A DNA stretch of 35,373 bases from Rhodocyclaceae bacterium (GTDB lineage: Bacteria > Pseudomonadota > Gammaproteobacteria > Burkholderiales > Rhodocyclaceae), in NCBI GenBank assembly GCA_025353195.1, contig JANXRC010000107.1, positions 1 through 35,373 of the forward strand. Direction: 5' to 3'. Positions 1 to 7,300 of this stretch are shown here, piece after piece. The position numbers and the translations under genes are program-made. Numbering within the stretch: the stretch's first letter is position 1; every line of letters begins with the position of its first letter. The notes beneath the pieces are model-generated. The model did not search any database. It saw nothing but the letters and a program-made list of their open reading frames with translations, and was not told the DNA's origin.

Positions 1-339
1 GATGAACGAGGCCGCGTAGGCGATTTCGCCGCGCGCTTCGGCCAGCGGCTTGCCCTGCTCCAGGGTCATCAGTCGCGCCAGGTCCTCCTGGTTTTCCATC
101 ATAAGTTCGAACCAGCGTCGCAGTATCTTCGCCCGCTCGGCCGCCGTCTTCGCCCGCCACGGGTGAAACGCCTTTTCTGCCGCATCGATCGCGCGGCGGG
201 TTTCGGCCGCGCCGAAGCTGGGAACGGAACCGACCAGTTCACCCGTGGCCGGGTTGTGTATGTCGATGCTGGCACCGGTGGCCGCCAGCCACTCGCCGTT
301 GATCAGGCAGGCATTGCGCAGGAGTTCTGGGTTCTTCAT
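1..339 (-). CDS. gabD: NAD(P)-dependent succinate-semialdehyde dehydrogenase, N-terminal part (cut by window start)
   Basis: Only the first 113 codons lie in the window; the gene runs off the left edge in frame. The reading starts MKNPELLRNACLINGEW and continues through HNPATGELVGSVP and LMTLEQGKPLAEARGE, which is the N-terminal Rossmann-side sequence typical of the GabD/SSADH branch of aldehyde dehydrogenases. The catalytic Cys and Glu lie outside the window. The family oxidises succinate semialdehyde to succinate in the cytoplasm. The neighbour 15 bp upstream is an HpaI-type aldolase, whose classical products are pyruvate and succinate semialdehyde, so the two steps fit together. Another aldehyde dehydrogenase of the same superfamily cannot be excluded from the N-terminus alone. 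Confidence 0.8.
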   Translation of the reverse strand, partial: MKNPELLRNACLINGEWLAATGASIDIHNPATGELVGSVPSFGAAETRRAIDAAEKAFHPWRAKTAAERAKILRRWFELMMENQEDLARLMTLEQGKPLAEARGEIAYAASFI

Positions 340-354
340 GAGTCGCTTTCGTTA

Positions 355-1137
355 TCAAAGGATTGCCGAATTGTCCTGAAAGGAGGACGCCAACTTTACT
401 GCAGCATTGCGCAGCAGCGAGGTATCGCCGCCAACAGCGATGAAACTCGCGCCGCATTCCCGGTAGTGCTTCGCCAGCGACGGTTCGGTGACGAACACGC
501 CGGCTGCCTTGCCGGTCGCCGCAATGCGCTGCAGCGCATCCTCGATGGCGGCCTTGACCTCCGGCTGTCCTGGCTGGCCGAGGTAGCCCATCGAGGCCGC
601 GAGGTCGGCCGGGCCGATGAATGCGGCATCGACGCCCTCCACCGCCATGATCGCGTCGAGATTCGCCAGCCCTTGCTGCGATTCGATCTGCACGATGAGG
701 CAGATCTCGTCATCGGCATGCCTGGCGTAGTCCTTGATGCCGCCCCAATGCGCGGCACGCGCCAGCGAGGTGCCGACACCACGGATGCCGCGCGGCGGAT
801 AGCGCACGGCGCGTGCCAGCGCCGTCGCCTCGGCGACACTTTCGACCATCGGTACCAGCAGCGTTTGTGCGCCGATATCGAGATACTGCTTGATCAGCGC
901 CGCGTCGTGATTCACCGGCCGCACCACCAACTGGCCGGGATAGGGAGCAGCCGCCTGCAGCTGCGCCAGGACGCTCGCCGGATTGTTGGGTGCGTGCTCG
1001 ACGTCGATCAGCAGCCAGTCAAACCCGGCGGTGGCGAGTATCTCCATGCTGTAGGCACTGGCCAGCGCGACAAAAAGGCCGATCTGCAGGCGCCGCTGCT
1101 GGAGCATCTGCTTGAAAACGTTCCCGGGCATATCCAT
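355..1137 (-). CDS. hpaI: HpcH/HpaI-family aldolase (4-hydroxy-2-oxoheptanedioate aldolase-like)
   Basis: A 260-residue protein of normal length for the class II metal-dependent pyruvate aldolases. Recognisable blocks are DVEHAPN (catalytic His region, about residues 46-52), VVRPVNHD (pyruvate-binding Arg), RGIRGVG, and the metal ligands in QIESQQG (Glu) and GPADLAASMG (Asp). The family cleaves 4-hydroxy-2-oxo acids retro-aldol fashion. HpaI itself gives pyruvate plus succinate semialdehyde at the end of the homoprotocatechuate pathway. The following gene is a succinate-semialdehyde dehydrogenase, which supports that product. No other homoprotocatechuate genes are visible here, so the true substrate may be a related keto-hydroxy acid (GarL or RhmA type). 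The gene starts 6 bp after the LysR gene ends, so co-transcription is likely. Confidence 0.85.
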   Translation of the reverse strand: MDMPGNVFKQMLQQRRLQIGLFVALASAYSMEILATAGFDWLLIDVEHAPNNPASVLAQLQAAAPYPGQLVVRPVNHDAALIKQYLDIGAQTLLVPMVESVAEATALARAVRYPPRGIRGVGTSLARAAHWGGIKDYARHADDEICLIVQIESQQGLANLDAIMAVEGVDAAFIGPADLAASMGYLGQPGQPEVKAAIEDALQRIAATGKAAGVFVTEPSLAKHYRECGASFIAVGGDTSLLRNAAVKLASSFQDNSAIL

Positions 1138-1143
1138 GGCAAG

Positions 1144-2058
1144 CTATTCCAGTTCCAGACCGCGGTCCCAATAGGGCTCGGGACCGAGCCTCTCGGCAAG
1201 AAAATCGACGAATGCCCTTACGCGCTGCGGCACGAAGCGAGTGCCTGGAAACACCGCGAACATGTCCAGTATCGGCGTCGGGAACTTCTTCAATATCGGC
1301 ACCAGCTTGCCCTGTCGGATCGACTCGGCGGCAATGAAGGTCGGCTCGTAGACGATCCCCATTCCCTGCAGGGCGGCTTCCTGCAAGGCGTTGCCGTTAT
1401 TGGCAGTGATCGGCCCGCTGATATCGATCCAGTGCTGCGCACCGTCGATAATGAAGGACCAGCTCGAACGCGAGGTCAGCGAATAGGCGAGACAGGCGCG
1501 CTGGGTCAGTTCGTCCGGGTGCTTTGGCTCGCCATGGCGTTGCAGATAGTCGGGGGAAGCCACGACTACCGAGCGGCAGGTGGTCAGGCGCCGCGCCACC
1601 GTGGTTTCGGGCAAGCGATCAGTGATGCGCAGCGCGAAATCCATGCCCTCTTCGATCAGGTTCACCCGCCGGTCGTTGAAGTCGAGATCGATGCGGATGT
1701 CCGGGTGATTCTTGGAAAATTCCAGGATCAGCGGCGTCAGATGCAGCAGGCCAAAGGTCATCGGCACGCTGGCGCGAATCTCGCCGCGCAGGGTTTGCCG
1801 CTCGCCGGCGAGATTTCCCTCGGCTTCATCGATACGGTCGAGGATGTCGCGGCACTGCTCGATATACGTAGCGCCGGCCGAAGTGAGCGACAGCCGGCGC
1901 GTACTGCGGGCGATCAGCTTCACCCCGAGATGCGCTTCCAGCGCGGCAATCTGCCGCGTGACCGCCGAGCGCGCGACGTTCATCTGCTCGGCCACTGCCG
2001 TAAAGCTTCCAGCCTCGGCTACCCGCACAAAAGTCTGCATTGCCGTCAATCGATCCAT
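1144..2058 (-). CDS. LysR-family transcriptional regulator
   Basis: A 304-residue regulator with the LysR plan. A winged helix-turn-helix occupies residues 1-60 (MDRLTAMQTFVRVAEAGSFT, then SAVTRQIAALEAHLGVKLI), followed by a linker helix and a periplasmic-binding-protein-like effector domain. The reading frame is open 21 codons further upstream, but the ATG at 2058 was chosen. It begins exactly where LysR family proteins begin, and an AGGG lies 9 nt before it. The gene precedes the aldolase and dehydrogenase genes on the same strand, with a 6-bp gap. It therefore probably controls this operon and perhaps itself. A perfect inverted repeat lies about 100 bp upstream of its start. The inducer is unknown. 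Confidence 0.9.
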   Translation of the reverse strand: MDRLTAMQTFVRVAEAGSFTAVAEQMNVARSAVTRQIAALEAHLGVKLIARSTRRLSLTSAGATYIEQCRDILDRIDEAEGNLAGERQTLRGEIRASVPMTFGLLHLTPLILEFSKNHPDIRIDLDFNDRRVNLIEEGMDFALRITDRLPETTVARRLTTCRSVVVASPDYLQRHGEPKHPDELTQRACLAYSLTSRSSWSFIIDGAQHWIDISGPITANNGNALQEAALQGMGIVYEPTFIAAESIRQGKLVPILKKFPTPILDMFAVFPGTRFVPQRVRAFVDFLAERLGPEPYWDRGLELE

Positions 2059-2157
2059 GGATGCATGCCCTGTCACAAACGAAGTTTCAGCACAGGCTAA
2101 CGCCGGCTCTATCGACGTCAAGCGCAGCAGCCGAAGCGAAAATCTTCATATTCAGGC

Positions 2158-2184
2158 ATTGTATGGGGAACGCTGTCATACAAT
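2158..2184. promoter_or_regulatory. Perfect 8-bp inverted repeat in the lysR-dsbA divergent region (candidate operator)
   Basis: ATTGTATG at 2158-2165 and CATACAAT at 2177-2184 are exact inverted repeats separated by 11 nt. The dyad sits 33 bp before the dsbA start codon and about 100 bp before the lysR start. The right arm contains TACAAT, a possible -10 element for dsbA, so a bound protein could block that promoter. The geometry suits a dimeric regulator, possibly the adjacent LysR protein. Which protein binds it is inference. An RNA hairpin in the dsbA leader is an alternative reading. Confidence 0.5.
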
Positions 2185-2216
2185 TCCACTCAAAGAGCCT
2201 TTCCACGGAGATTTTC

Positions 2217-2861
2217 ATGAAGAAACTGATTGCCCTGCTGTTTGCCACCCTCGTTTCCTCGCTTGCCGCGTCAAGCACCAGCCTTGCTGCAGAACCGCAA
2301 GTCGGCCGCGACTTCGCGCCGATCAATCCGCCGCTGGCCACTGCCAAGGGAAAGATCGAGGTCGTCGAATTCTTCTCCTATGGCTGTCCGCATTGCAGCG
2401 ACTTTCATCCATATGTCACCCTTTGGGCGGCCAAGTTGCCGAAGGATGTCAGCTTCCGTCGCGTACCGGTCAGCTTCAATCGTCCCGAGTGGGCGCGCCT
2501 GTCCAGGGTCTTCTTCGCCCTCGAAGCCACCGGCGACCTGGCGAAGCTCGATGCCGCAGTCTTTCTGGCCATCCATGAGCAGCGCATGACATTCAAGACC
2601 GACGAAGCAGTGATCGCCTGGGCGGTGAGCAAGGGAGCCGACCGCAAGAAATTTGGTGACGCGCTGGCCTCCTTCTCGATGCAGAGCAAGGTGCAGCGCG
2701 CCGATCAGGAAGCCACTGCCGCGCGCATTTCCGGCGTGCCTGCGCTGGCCGTGGACGGCAAGTTCCTGGTCAACAACGAGGCAGCGAGCAACTTCGAAGA
2801 ACTGCTGAAACTCACCGACAGCGTGATCGTCAAGGCCCGTCAGGAACGCGCGGGCAAATAG
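2217..2861 (+). CDS. dsbA: Periplasmic thiol:disulfide oxidoreductase DsbA
   Basis: A 214-residue exported thioredoxin-fold protein that introduces disulfide bonds into secreted proteins. A signal peptide covers residues 1-25 (MKKLIALLFATLVSSLAASS, cleavage near SLAA-EP). The active site FFSYGCPHC has Cys57 and Cys60 with the classic DsbA CPHC dipeptide. The cis-proline loop is GVPAL (Pro175). The frame extends upstream, but the ATG at 2217 has GGAG 6 nt before it and gives a proper signal peptide. The partner membrane protein DsbB begins 3 bp after the stop, so the pair is one operon. Length is normal for the proteobacterial family. Confidence 0.95.
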   Translation: MKKLIALLFATLVSSLAASSTSLAAEPQVGRDFAPINPPLATAKGKIEVVEFFSYGCPHCSDFHPYVTLWAAKLPKDVSFRRVPVSFNRPEWARLSRVFFALEATGDLAKLDAAVFLAIHEQRMTFKTDEAVIAWAVSKGADRKKFGDALASFSMQSKVQRADQEATAARISGVPALAVDGKFLVNNEAASNFEELLKLTDSVIVKARQERAGK

Positions 2862-2864
2862 GGA

Positions 2865-3365
2865 ATGAACTTTCTGCGACTGCTATTCACCCCGCGCGGC
2901 CTGTTTGCCGCCACGGGCCTCACGGCGGTTGGCCTGGTTGCCGGCGGCATGTATCTCCAGCAAACCTTGAGCCTCGCCGCCTGTCCGCTGTGCATTCTGC
3001 AGCGCATGCTCTACCTGCTGCTGGCACTCGAAGCCGTTGCGGCGTGGATGCTGGCCGGGGCAGCGACGCCACGGCGCGCCGCGGCGCTCGTCATGATGTC
3101 CACCGCACTGACCGGTGCGTGGATTGCGGCCTATCAGACCTGGCTCCAGCGATGGGCCAAGGGCGTGAGCTGTACGGCCGATCAACCGTGGTGGGAGCAA
3201 TTCGTGAATTGGGCCGGCAGCCAGTGGCCGTTGCTGTTCGAGGCCTCTGGCCTGTGCTCCGAGGCGGGCTGGAAGTTTCTCGGCCTGTCGATTGCCGAAT
3301 GGTCGCTGATCGCCTTCACGTCCATGACGATTGCGATGGTGATTGCGCTGCAGCGCAGAGCCTGA
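2865..3365 (+). CDS. dsbB: Inner-membrane disulfide bond formation protein DsbB
   Basis: A 166-residue integral membrane protein with about four hydrophobic segments (roughly residues 10-31, 42-65, 70-91 and 141-162). It carries the two cysteine pairs that define DsbB. Cys40 and Cys43 form CPLC at the first periplasmic loop, and Cys103 (GVSCTADQ) and Cys131 (GLCSEAG) lie in the second loop. The QR motif after the first pair (CILQR) is the region linked to quinone interaction in the family. DsbB reoxidises DsbA and passes electrons to quinone. The 3-bp gap to dsbA makes coupled expression nearly certain. Confidence 0.95.
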   Translation: MNFLRLLFTPRGLFAATGLTAVGLVAGGMYLQQTLSLAACPLCILQRMLYLLLALEAVAAWMLAGAATPRRAAALVMMSTALTGAWIAAYQTWLQRWAKGVSCTADQPWWEQFVNWAGSQWPLLFEASGLCSEAGWKFLGLSIAEWSLIAFTSMTIAMVIALQRRA

Positions 3366-3374
3366 TCGCCGCCC

Positions 3375-3400
3375 CGCCGGCACCGACTTTCGGGCCGGCG
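3375..3400. terminator. Stem-loop between convergent dsbB and livM (possible bidirectional terminator)
   Basis: CGCCGGC at 3375-3381 pairs perfectly with GCCGGCG at 3394-3400, and a smaller CCGA/TCGG stem nests in the loop. It occupies the 38-bp gap between two converging genes. There is no U-tract on either strand, so intrinsic termination would be weak. The hairpin may instead protect mRNA 3' ends. Confidence 0.45.
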
Positions 3401-3403
3401 TGC

Positions 3404-4336
3404 TTAGGGCTTCTGGCCAATCATGCGGCGATACAGCGCCAGCGACTCGCCGACGATGCCGCGCCGGAAGGCCAGCACGCAGATCACGAAAATTGCACCC
3501 ATGATCACCGTCACCAGCGAACCTACCTTGTCCGCCAACTCGTTCTGCAAGGTCACAATGACGGTCGCCCCCACCAACGGTCCGAACACAGTGCCCATGC
3601 CACCCAGCAATGTCATCAGCACCACCTCGCCCGAGGTGTGCCAGTGGGCGTCGCTCAGGGTGGCGAACTTGAACACCAGGGTCTTGGTAGCGCCGGCCAG
3701 CCCGGCCAGCCCGGCCGAGAGCACGAAGGCCAACAGCTTGTACTTGGCCACGTCGTAGCCCAGCGAAATCGCGCGCGGTTCGTTTTCGCGGATGGCCTTG
3801 AGGATCTGTCCGAAGGGGGAATGAATGGTGCGCTGGATCAGCCAGAAGGAAGCGGCGAAGATCGCCAGCACCAGGTAGTAGAGATTCATGTCATCGGCCA
3901 GGTCAAAGCCGAACAGGGTGCCGCGCGGCACGCCCTGCAAACCATCCTCGCCGCCGGTGAAGGGTGCCTGCAAAAAGTAGAAGAACACCATCTGCGCCAG
4001 CGCCAGTGTCACCATCGCAAAATAGATACCCTGGCGGCGAATGGCCAGGCTCCCGATCACCCAGCCCATCACAGCGGCTGCTCCGGTCCCGGCGAGCAAG
4101 CCCACCAGTGTCGGCACTTCCCATACCTTCAGTGCATGTCCCGTGACATAGCCTGCGGTGCCCAGAAATACGGCGTGACCAAAAGACAGCAGGCCCGTAT
4201 AGCCCAGCAGCAGATTGAAGGCGCAGGCAAAGAGTGCGAAGCACAGCACCTTCATCACCAGCACCGGGTAGATGAAAAAGGGGGCGATCAGGCCGAAAGC
4301 CACCAGTGCGATGTAGCCGATTGCGCTCCTGCTCAT
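3404..4336 (-). CDS. livM: Branched-chain amino acid-type ABC transporter permease LivM
   Basis: A 310-residue polytopic inner-membrane protein of the HAAT (LivM) family. Recognisable segments are LLLGYTGLLSFGHAVFLGTA near residues 42-61, and further on AIRENEPRAISLGYDVAKYK, the cytoplasmic loop that contacts the ATPase. LLGGMGTVFGPLVGA follows near the C-terminus. It forms the translocation channel with LivH for import of a substrate bound by LivK. It overlaps the livH stop by 4 bp (ATGA), a sign of translational coupling. It is the last gene of the five-gene transporter operon. The substrate cannot be read from the permease; these systems also carry amides, urea or aromatic acids. Confidence 0.93.
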   Translation of the reverse strand: MSRSAIGYIALVAFGLIAPFFIYPVLVMKVLCFALFACAFNLLLGYTGLLSFGHAVFLGTAGYVTGHALKVWEVPTLVGLLAGTGAAAVMGWVIGSLAIRRQGIYFAMVTLALAQMVFFYFLQAPFTGGEDGLQGVPRGTLFGFDLADDMNLYYLVLAIFAASFWLIQRTIHSPFGQILKAIRENEPRAISLGYDVAKYKLLAFVLSAGLAGLAGATKTLVFKFATLSDAHWHTSGEVVLMTLLGGMGTVFGPLVGATVIVTLQNELADKVGSLVTVIMGAIFVICVLAFRRGIVGESLALYRRMIGQKP

Positions 4337-5220
4337 TTTTCTTTTCCGAACAATCCGGCCGGTCGGATCATCAGCACGATGGCCATAATGATGAAGACCA
4401 CGGTCGACGACGCCTCGGCATAGAACACCTTGGTCAGGCCCTCGATCACCCCGAGACCGATGCCGGTAAGGATCGAGCCGAGGATGGAACCCATGCCGCC
4501 GATCACCACCACGGCAAAGACGACGATGATCAGGTTCGAACCCATCAGCGGACTGACCTGGATCGCCGGGGCTGCCAGCACCCCGGCAAAACCGGCCAGC
4601 GCGGCGCCGAAGCCGTAGGTCAGCATGACCATCAGCGGCACGTTGATACCGAAAGCCTGCGTCAGTTTTGGATTCTCCGTGGCGGCGCGCAGGTAGGCGC
4701 CGAGCCGGGTCTTTTCAATAACGTACCAGGTGGCAAAACAGACGACCAGCGAACTGACGATCACCCAGGCGCGGTATTTCGGCAGGAACATGAAACCCAG
4801 GTTGAACGCGCCCGAGAACTCGTCGGGAATCGAATAAGGCTGGCCGGAGACGCCGAATATGTTGATAAACAAACCTTCGAGCACCAGGGCCAGGCCGAAT
4901 GTCAGCAGCAGACCGTAGAGGTGATCGAGTTTGTACAGCCATTGCAGCATGGTTCGCTCGATCAGCACGCCGAAGACGCCGACGCACAGGGGAGCGAGCA
5001 CCAGTGCCTGCCAATAGCCAAGATCCAGATAGGTGAGACCCAGCCAGGCCATGAAGGCACCGACCATGTACAGCGCACCGTGAGCAAAGTTGATGATGTT
5101 CAGCATGCCGAAAATCACCGCCAGACCCAGACTCAGCATGGCGTAGAAGGAACCGTTGACCAGGCCCAGCATCAATTGGCCCATGAAGGCCTGGATGGGA
5201 ATACCGAATATCTCGCTCAT
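4333..5220 (-). CDS. livH: Branched-chain amino acid-type ABC transporter permease LivH
   Basis: A 295-residue membrane protein with the typical LivH start region (MLGLVNGSFYAMLSLGLAVI, about residues 17-36), FGMLNIINFAHGALYMVGAF, the loop ENPKLTQAFGINVPLMVMLTY, and VVIGGMGSILGSILTGIGLG near the C-terminus. It is the second channel subunit beside LivM. No convincing Shine-Dalgarno precedes the ATG at 5220; the closest purine run, GGGAG, is about 16 nt away. Translation may thus depend on an upstream cistron or be weak. A strong hairpin lies between this gene and livK. Confidence 0.93.
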   Translation of the reverse strand: MSEIFGIPIQAFMGQLMLGLVNGSFYAMLSLGLAVIFGMLNIINFAHGALYMVGAFMAWLGLTYLDLGYWQALVLAPLCVGVFGVLIERTMLQWLYKLDHLYGLLLTFGLALVLEGLFINIFGVSGQPYSIPDEFSGAFNLGFMFLPKYRAWVIVSSLVVCFATWYVIEKTRLGAYLRAATENPKLTQAFGINVPLMVMLTYGFGAALAGFAGVLAAPAIQVSPLMGSNLIIVVFAVVVIGGMGSILGSILTGIGLGVIEGLTKVFYAEASSTVVFIIMAIVLMIRPAGLFGKEK

Positions 5221-5257
5221 GATTTTTGCAACATGACTCCCGGGTACGCTGTGATGA

Positions 5258-5282
5258 GGGCGGCACGAAGTCCGTGCCGCCC
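5258..5282 (-). promoter_or_regulatory. Strong intercistronic stem-loop between livK and livH
   Basis: GGGCGGCACG (5258-5267) pairs perfectly over 10 bp with CGTGCCGCCC (5273-5282) around a 5-nt loop. It starts 9 nt after the livK stop codon on the minus strand, with no U-tract after it. Such hairpins downstream of binding-protein genes are known to stabilise the upstream message (as at malE-malF). That would allow more binding protein than permease. This role is inferred. Confidence 0.65.
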
Positions 5283-5291
5283 AAGGTCAGT

Positions 5292-6530
5292 CTACTTCTT
5301 CTTCAACATCGGACACGTCGACAGCGCCAGAGGCTGGAAGGCCTCTTCGGCCGGAATCACTTTCTTCAGCTGGTAATAGTCCCATGGATATTTCGAATCT
5401 TCCGGCTTCTTCACCTGCATCAGGTACATGTCGTGCACCATCCGGCCGTCGGCACGAACATATCCCCCCTTGGTGAACACATCGTTGATCTTGGTCTTCT
5501 TGAGCACCTTCATCACCGCGTCGGCATCGTCCGTGCCGGCTTCCTGCACCGCCTTGAGGTAGGTCAGCGTCGCCGAGTACACCGCCGCCTGGTCGAAGGA
5601 CGGCATGCGCTTCATCTTGTCGAAGAAGCGCCGTCCGAACTTGCGGGTCTCTTCGTTCGTGTCCCAGTACCAGGCATCGGTCAGCATCATGCCCTGCGCC
5701 GTCTTCAGGCCCAGGCTGTGCACGTCGGAGATGAACATCAGCAGGCCGGCCAGGGTCTGGGTCTTGGTCAGGCCGAATTCATTGGCCGCCTTGACCGAGT
5801 TGATGGTATCGCCACCGGCATTGGCCAAACCGATGATCTGCGCCTTGGAGGCCTGCGCCTGAAGCAGGAAGGAGGAGAAGTCCGAAGCCGACAGCGGATG
5901 GCGCACGGCGCCTTTCACCTCGCCGCCTGAAGCCTTGACGACTGCGGCCGTATCGGCTTCCAGCGCATGACCGAAGGCATAGTCCGCAGTGAGGAAGAAC
6001 CAGGTCTTGCCGCCGGTCTGCACAATGGCCTTGCCCGTACCGTTGGCCAGCGCGTAGGTATCGTAGGCGTAATGAACCGTGTACGGAGTGCATTCCTCAT
6101 TGGTCAGCGCCTTGGTCGCCGCTCCGGTATTCATATAGACACGCTTCTTCTCGTTCGCCACTTTGGCGATCGCGATGGCGACCGAGGAAGTGGGCACATC
6201 GACGATCATGTCGACGCCCTGGACGTCGAACCACTCGCGAGCCTTGGAGGCTCCGACGTCCGGCTTGTTCTGGTGGTCGGCGAACACCACTTCGATCGGC
6301 TTGCCGAACATCTTGCCGCCGAAATCGGCGACTGCCATCTTCGCCGCCTCGACCGAGCCGGGACCGCCGATGTCGGCATACACGCCGGCCATGTCGTTCA
6401 TCACGGCGACCTTCACCATGTCGCCCGAAAGCTTGCCGGTCTTGGCTTTTGCCGCTTGTGCGAATGCCCCCTGCGTGCCTAATGTGGCCAGCGCCATTGC
6501 CGTCAGGCCTACCAGTATCTTCTGTTTCAT
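5292..6530 (-). CDS. livK: Periplasmic substrate-binding protein of the Liv-type ABC transporter
   Basis: A 412-residue type I periplasmic-binding protein (Peripla_BP_6 style). The start at 6530 is set by AGGAGGAG placed 6 nt upstream and by the signal peptide that follows (MKQKILVGLTAMALATLGTQ, cleavage near GAFA-QAAK). The mature part opens with MVKVAVMNDMAGVYADIGGP, then KPIEVVFADHQNKPDVGASK, the usual first-lobe strand pattern. A longer reading to 6599 exists but overlaps livF and has no signal peptide at its start. It delivers the substrate to LivHM. At this length it resembles binding proteins for aromatic acids or other carboxylates as much as the E. coli leucine protein, so the ligand is open. 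Confidence 0.9.
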   Translation of the reverse strand: MKQKILVGLTAMALATLGTQGAFAQAAKAKTGKLSGDMVKVAVMNDMAGVYADIGGPGSVEAAKMAVADFGGKMFGKPIEVVFADHQNKPDVGASKAREWFDVQGVDMIVDVPTSSVAIAIAKVANEKKRVYMNTGAATKALTNEECTPYTVHYAYDTYALANGTGKAIVQTGGKTWFFLTADYAFGHALEADTAAVVKASGGEVKGAVRHPLSASDFSSFLLQAQASKAQIIGLANAGGDTINSVKAANEFGLTKTQTLAGLLMFISDVHSLGLKTAQGMMLTDAWYWDTNEETRKFGRRFFDKMKRMPSFDQAAVYSATLTYLKAVQEAGTDDADAVMKVLKKTKINDVFTKGGYVRADGRMVHDMYLMQVKKPEDSKYPWDYYQLKKVIPAEEAFQPLALSTCPMLKKK

Positions 6531-6591
6531 GTCGTCTCCTCCTGTAAAAGCGCAGCTATTTTCTGCTCTCGCTGGTCCGACTGCGCAAACC

Positions 6592-7299
6592 TCAGACACC
6601 GAGATACTCCTTTAACATTTCCTGCTTCTCCGCAATCTCATGCCGCTGAATTTCCGCCGCTACCTGGCCGTGTTCGACGATGTACATACGATCGGCCAGT
6701 GGCGCGGCAAAACGGAAGTTCTGTTCCACCAGAATGATCGTGTAGTCGCGTTCCTTGAGCTTCCTGATGACCTCGCCCAGCTTTTGCACGATCACCGGAG
6801 CCAGTCCTTCGGAAACTTCGTCGAGCAACAGCAGTTTGGCCCCGGTGCGCAGGATCCGCGCCATGGCCAGCATCTGCTGTTCGCCGCCGGACAGCCGCGT
6901 GCCCTGGCTGTTGCGACGCTCCTTGAGATTGGGGAACATGTCGTAGAGTTCATCCAGGCTCAGTCCGCCGCTACCGACCTGGGGTGGCAACAGCAGGTTC
7001 TCCTCGCAACTGAGGCTGGCATAAATGCCCCGCTCTTCCGGGCAGTAACCGACTCCCAGTTGCGCAATCCGGTGCGAAGGCAAATTGATGACTTCGCGGC
7101 CGTTGAGCATGATCGATCCGGTGCGCCTCCCGGTCAGGCCGAGGATGGCGCGCAGGGTGGTGGTGCGGCCGGCGCCGTTGCGGCCCAGGAGCGAAATGCA
7201 CTCCCCGCGCCGCACGGTGAAATCCATGCCGTGAAGCACATGCGATTCGCCATAGAAGGCGTGGAGATCGGATACACGGAGGAACTCGGTGGCGCTCAT
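6592..7299 (-). CDS. livF: Liv-type ABC transporter ATPase LivF with Arg in the Walker A motif
   Basis: A 235-residue ABC ATPase. The ATG at 7299 was chosen because AGGA lies 7 nt before it and it begins 1 bp after the livG stop. Motifs in order are Walker A GRNGAGRTTT (residues 39-48), the LivF-type stretch GVGYCPEERGIYASLS, signature LSGGEQQMLAMARIL, Walker B KLLLLDEVSEGLAP and H-loop region ILVEQNF. Walker A carries Arg45 where Lys is standard. The codon is CGC, two changes from AAG, so it is not a simple single error. LivF pairs with LivG to drive import. A 61-bp gap separates it from livK. Confidence 0.93.
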   Translation of the reverse strand: MSATEFLRVSDLHAFYGESHVLHGMDFTVRRGECISLLGRNGAGRTTTLRAILGLTGRRTGSIMLNGREVINLPSHRIAQLGVGYCPEERGIYASLSCEENLLLPPQVGSGGLSLDELYDMFPNLKERRNSQGTRLSGGEQQMLAMARILRTGAKLLLLDEVSEGLAPVIVQKLGEVIRKLKERDYTIILVEQNFRFAAPLADRMYIVEHGQVAAEIQRHEIAEKQEMLKEYLGV

Positions 7300-7300
7300 C

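Noticed and set aside
163-2100. 645-codon open frame on the plus strand
   Set aside because: It lies antisense to gabD, hpaI and lysR, all clear proteins, and its translation is Arg/His/Gln-rich without any domain; a typical shadow in GC-rich DNA.
2990-4423. 477-codon plus-strand frame across dsbB and livM
   Set aside because: It overlaps dsbB out of frame and runs antisense to livM; His/Gln-rich composition shows it is a shadow.
5217-5234. Five-codon mini-frame MLQKS ending over the livH start (ATGA)
   Set aside because: Its GGGAG is only 2 nt from the ATG, too close to work as a Shine-Dalgarno; probably chance.
4306-5376. 356-codon plus-strand frame antisense to livH
   Set aside because: Composition is Asp/His/Gln-rich and there is no motif; livH on the other strand is certain.
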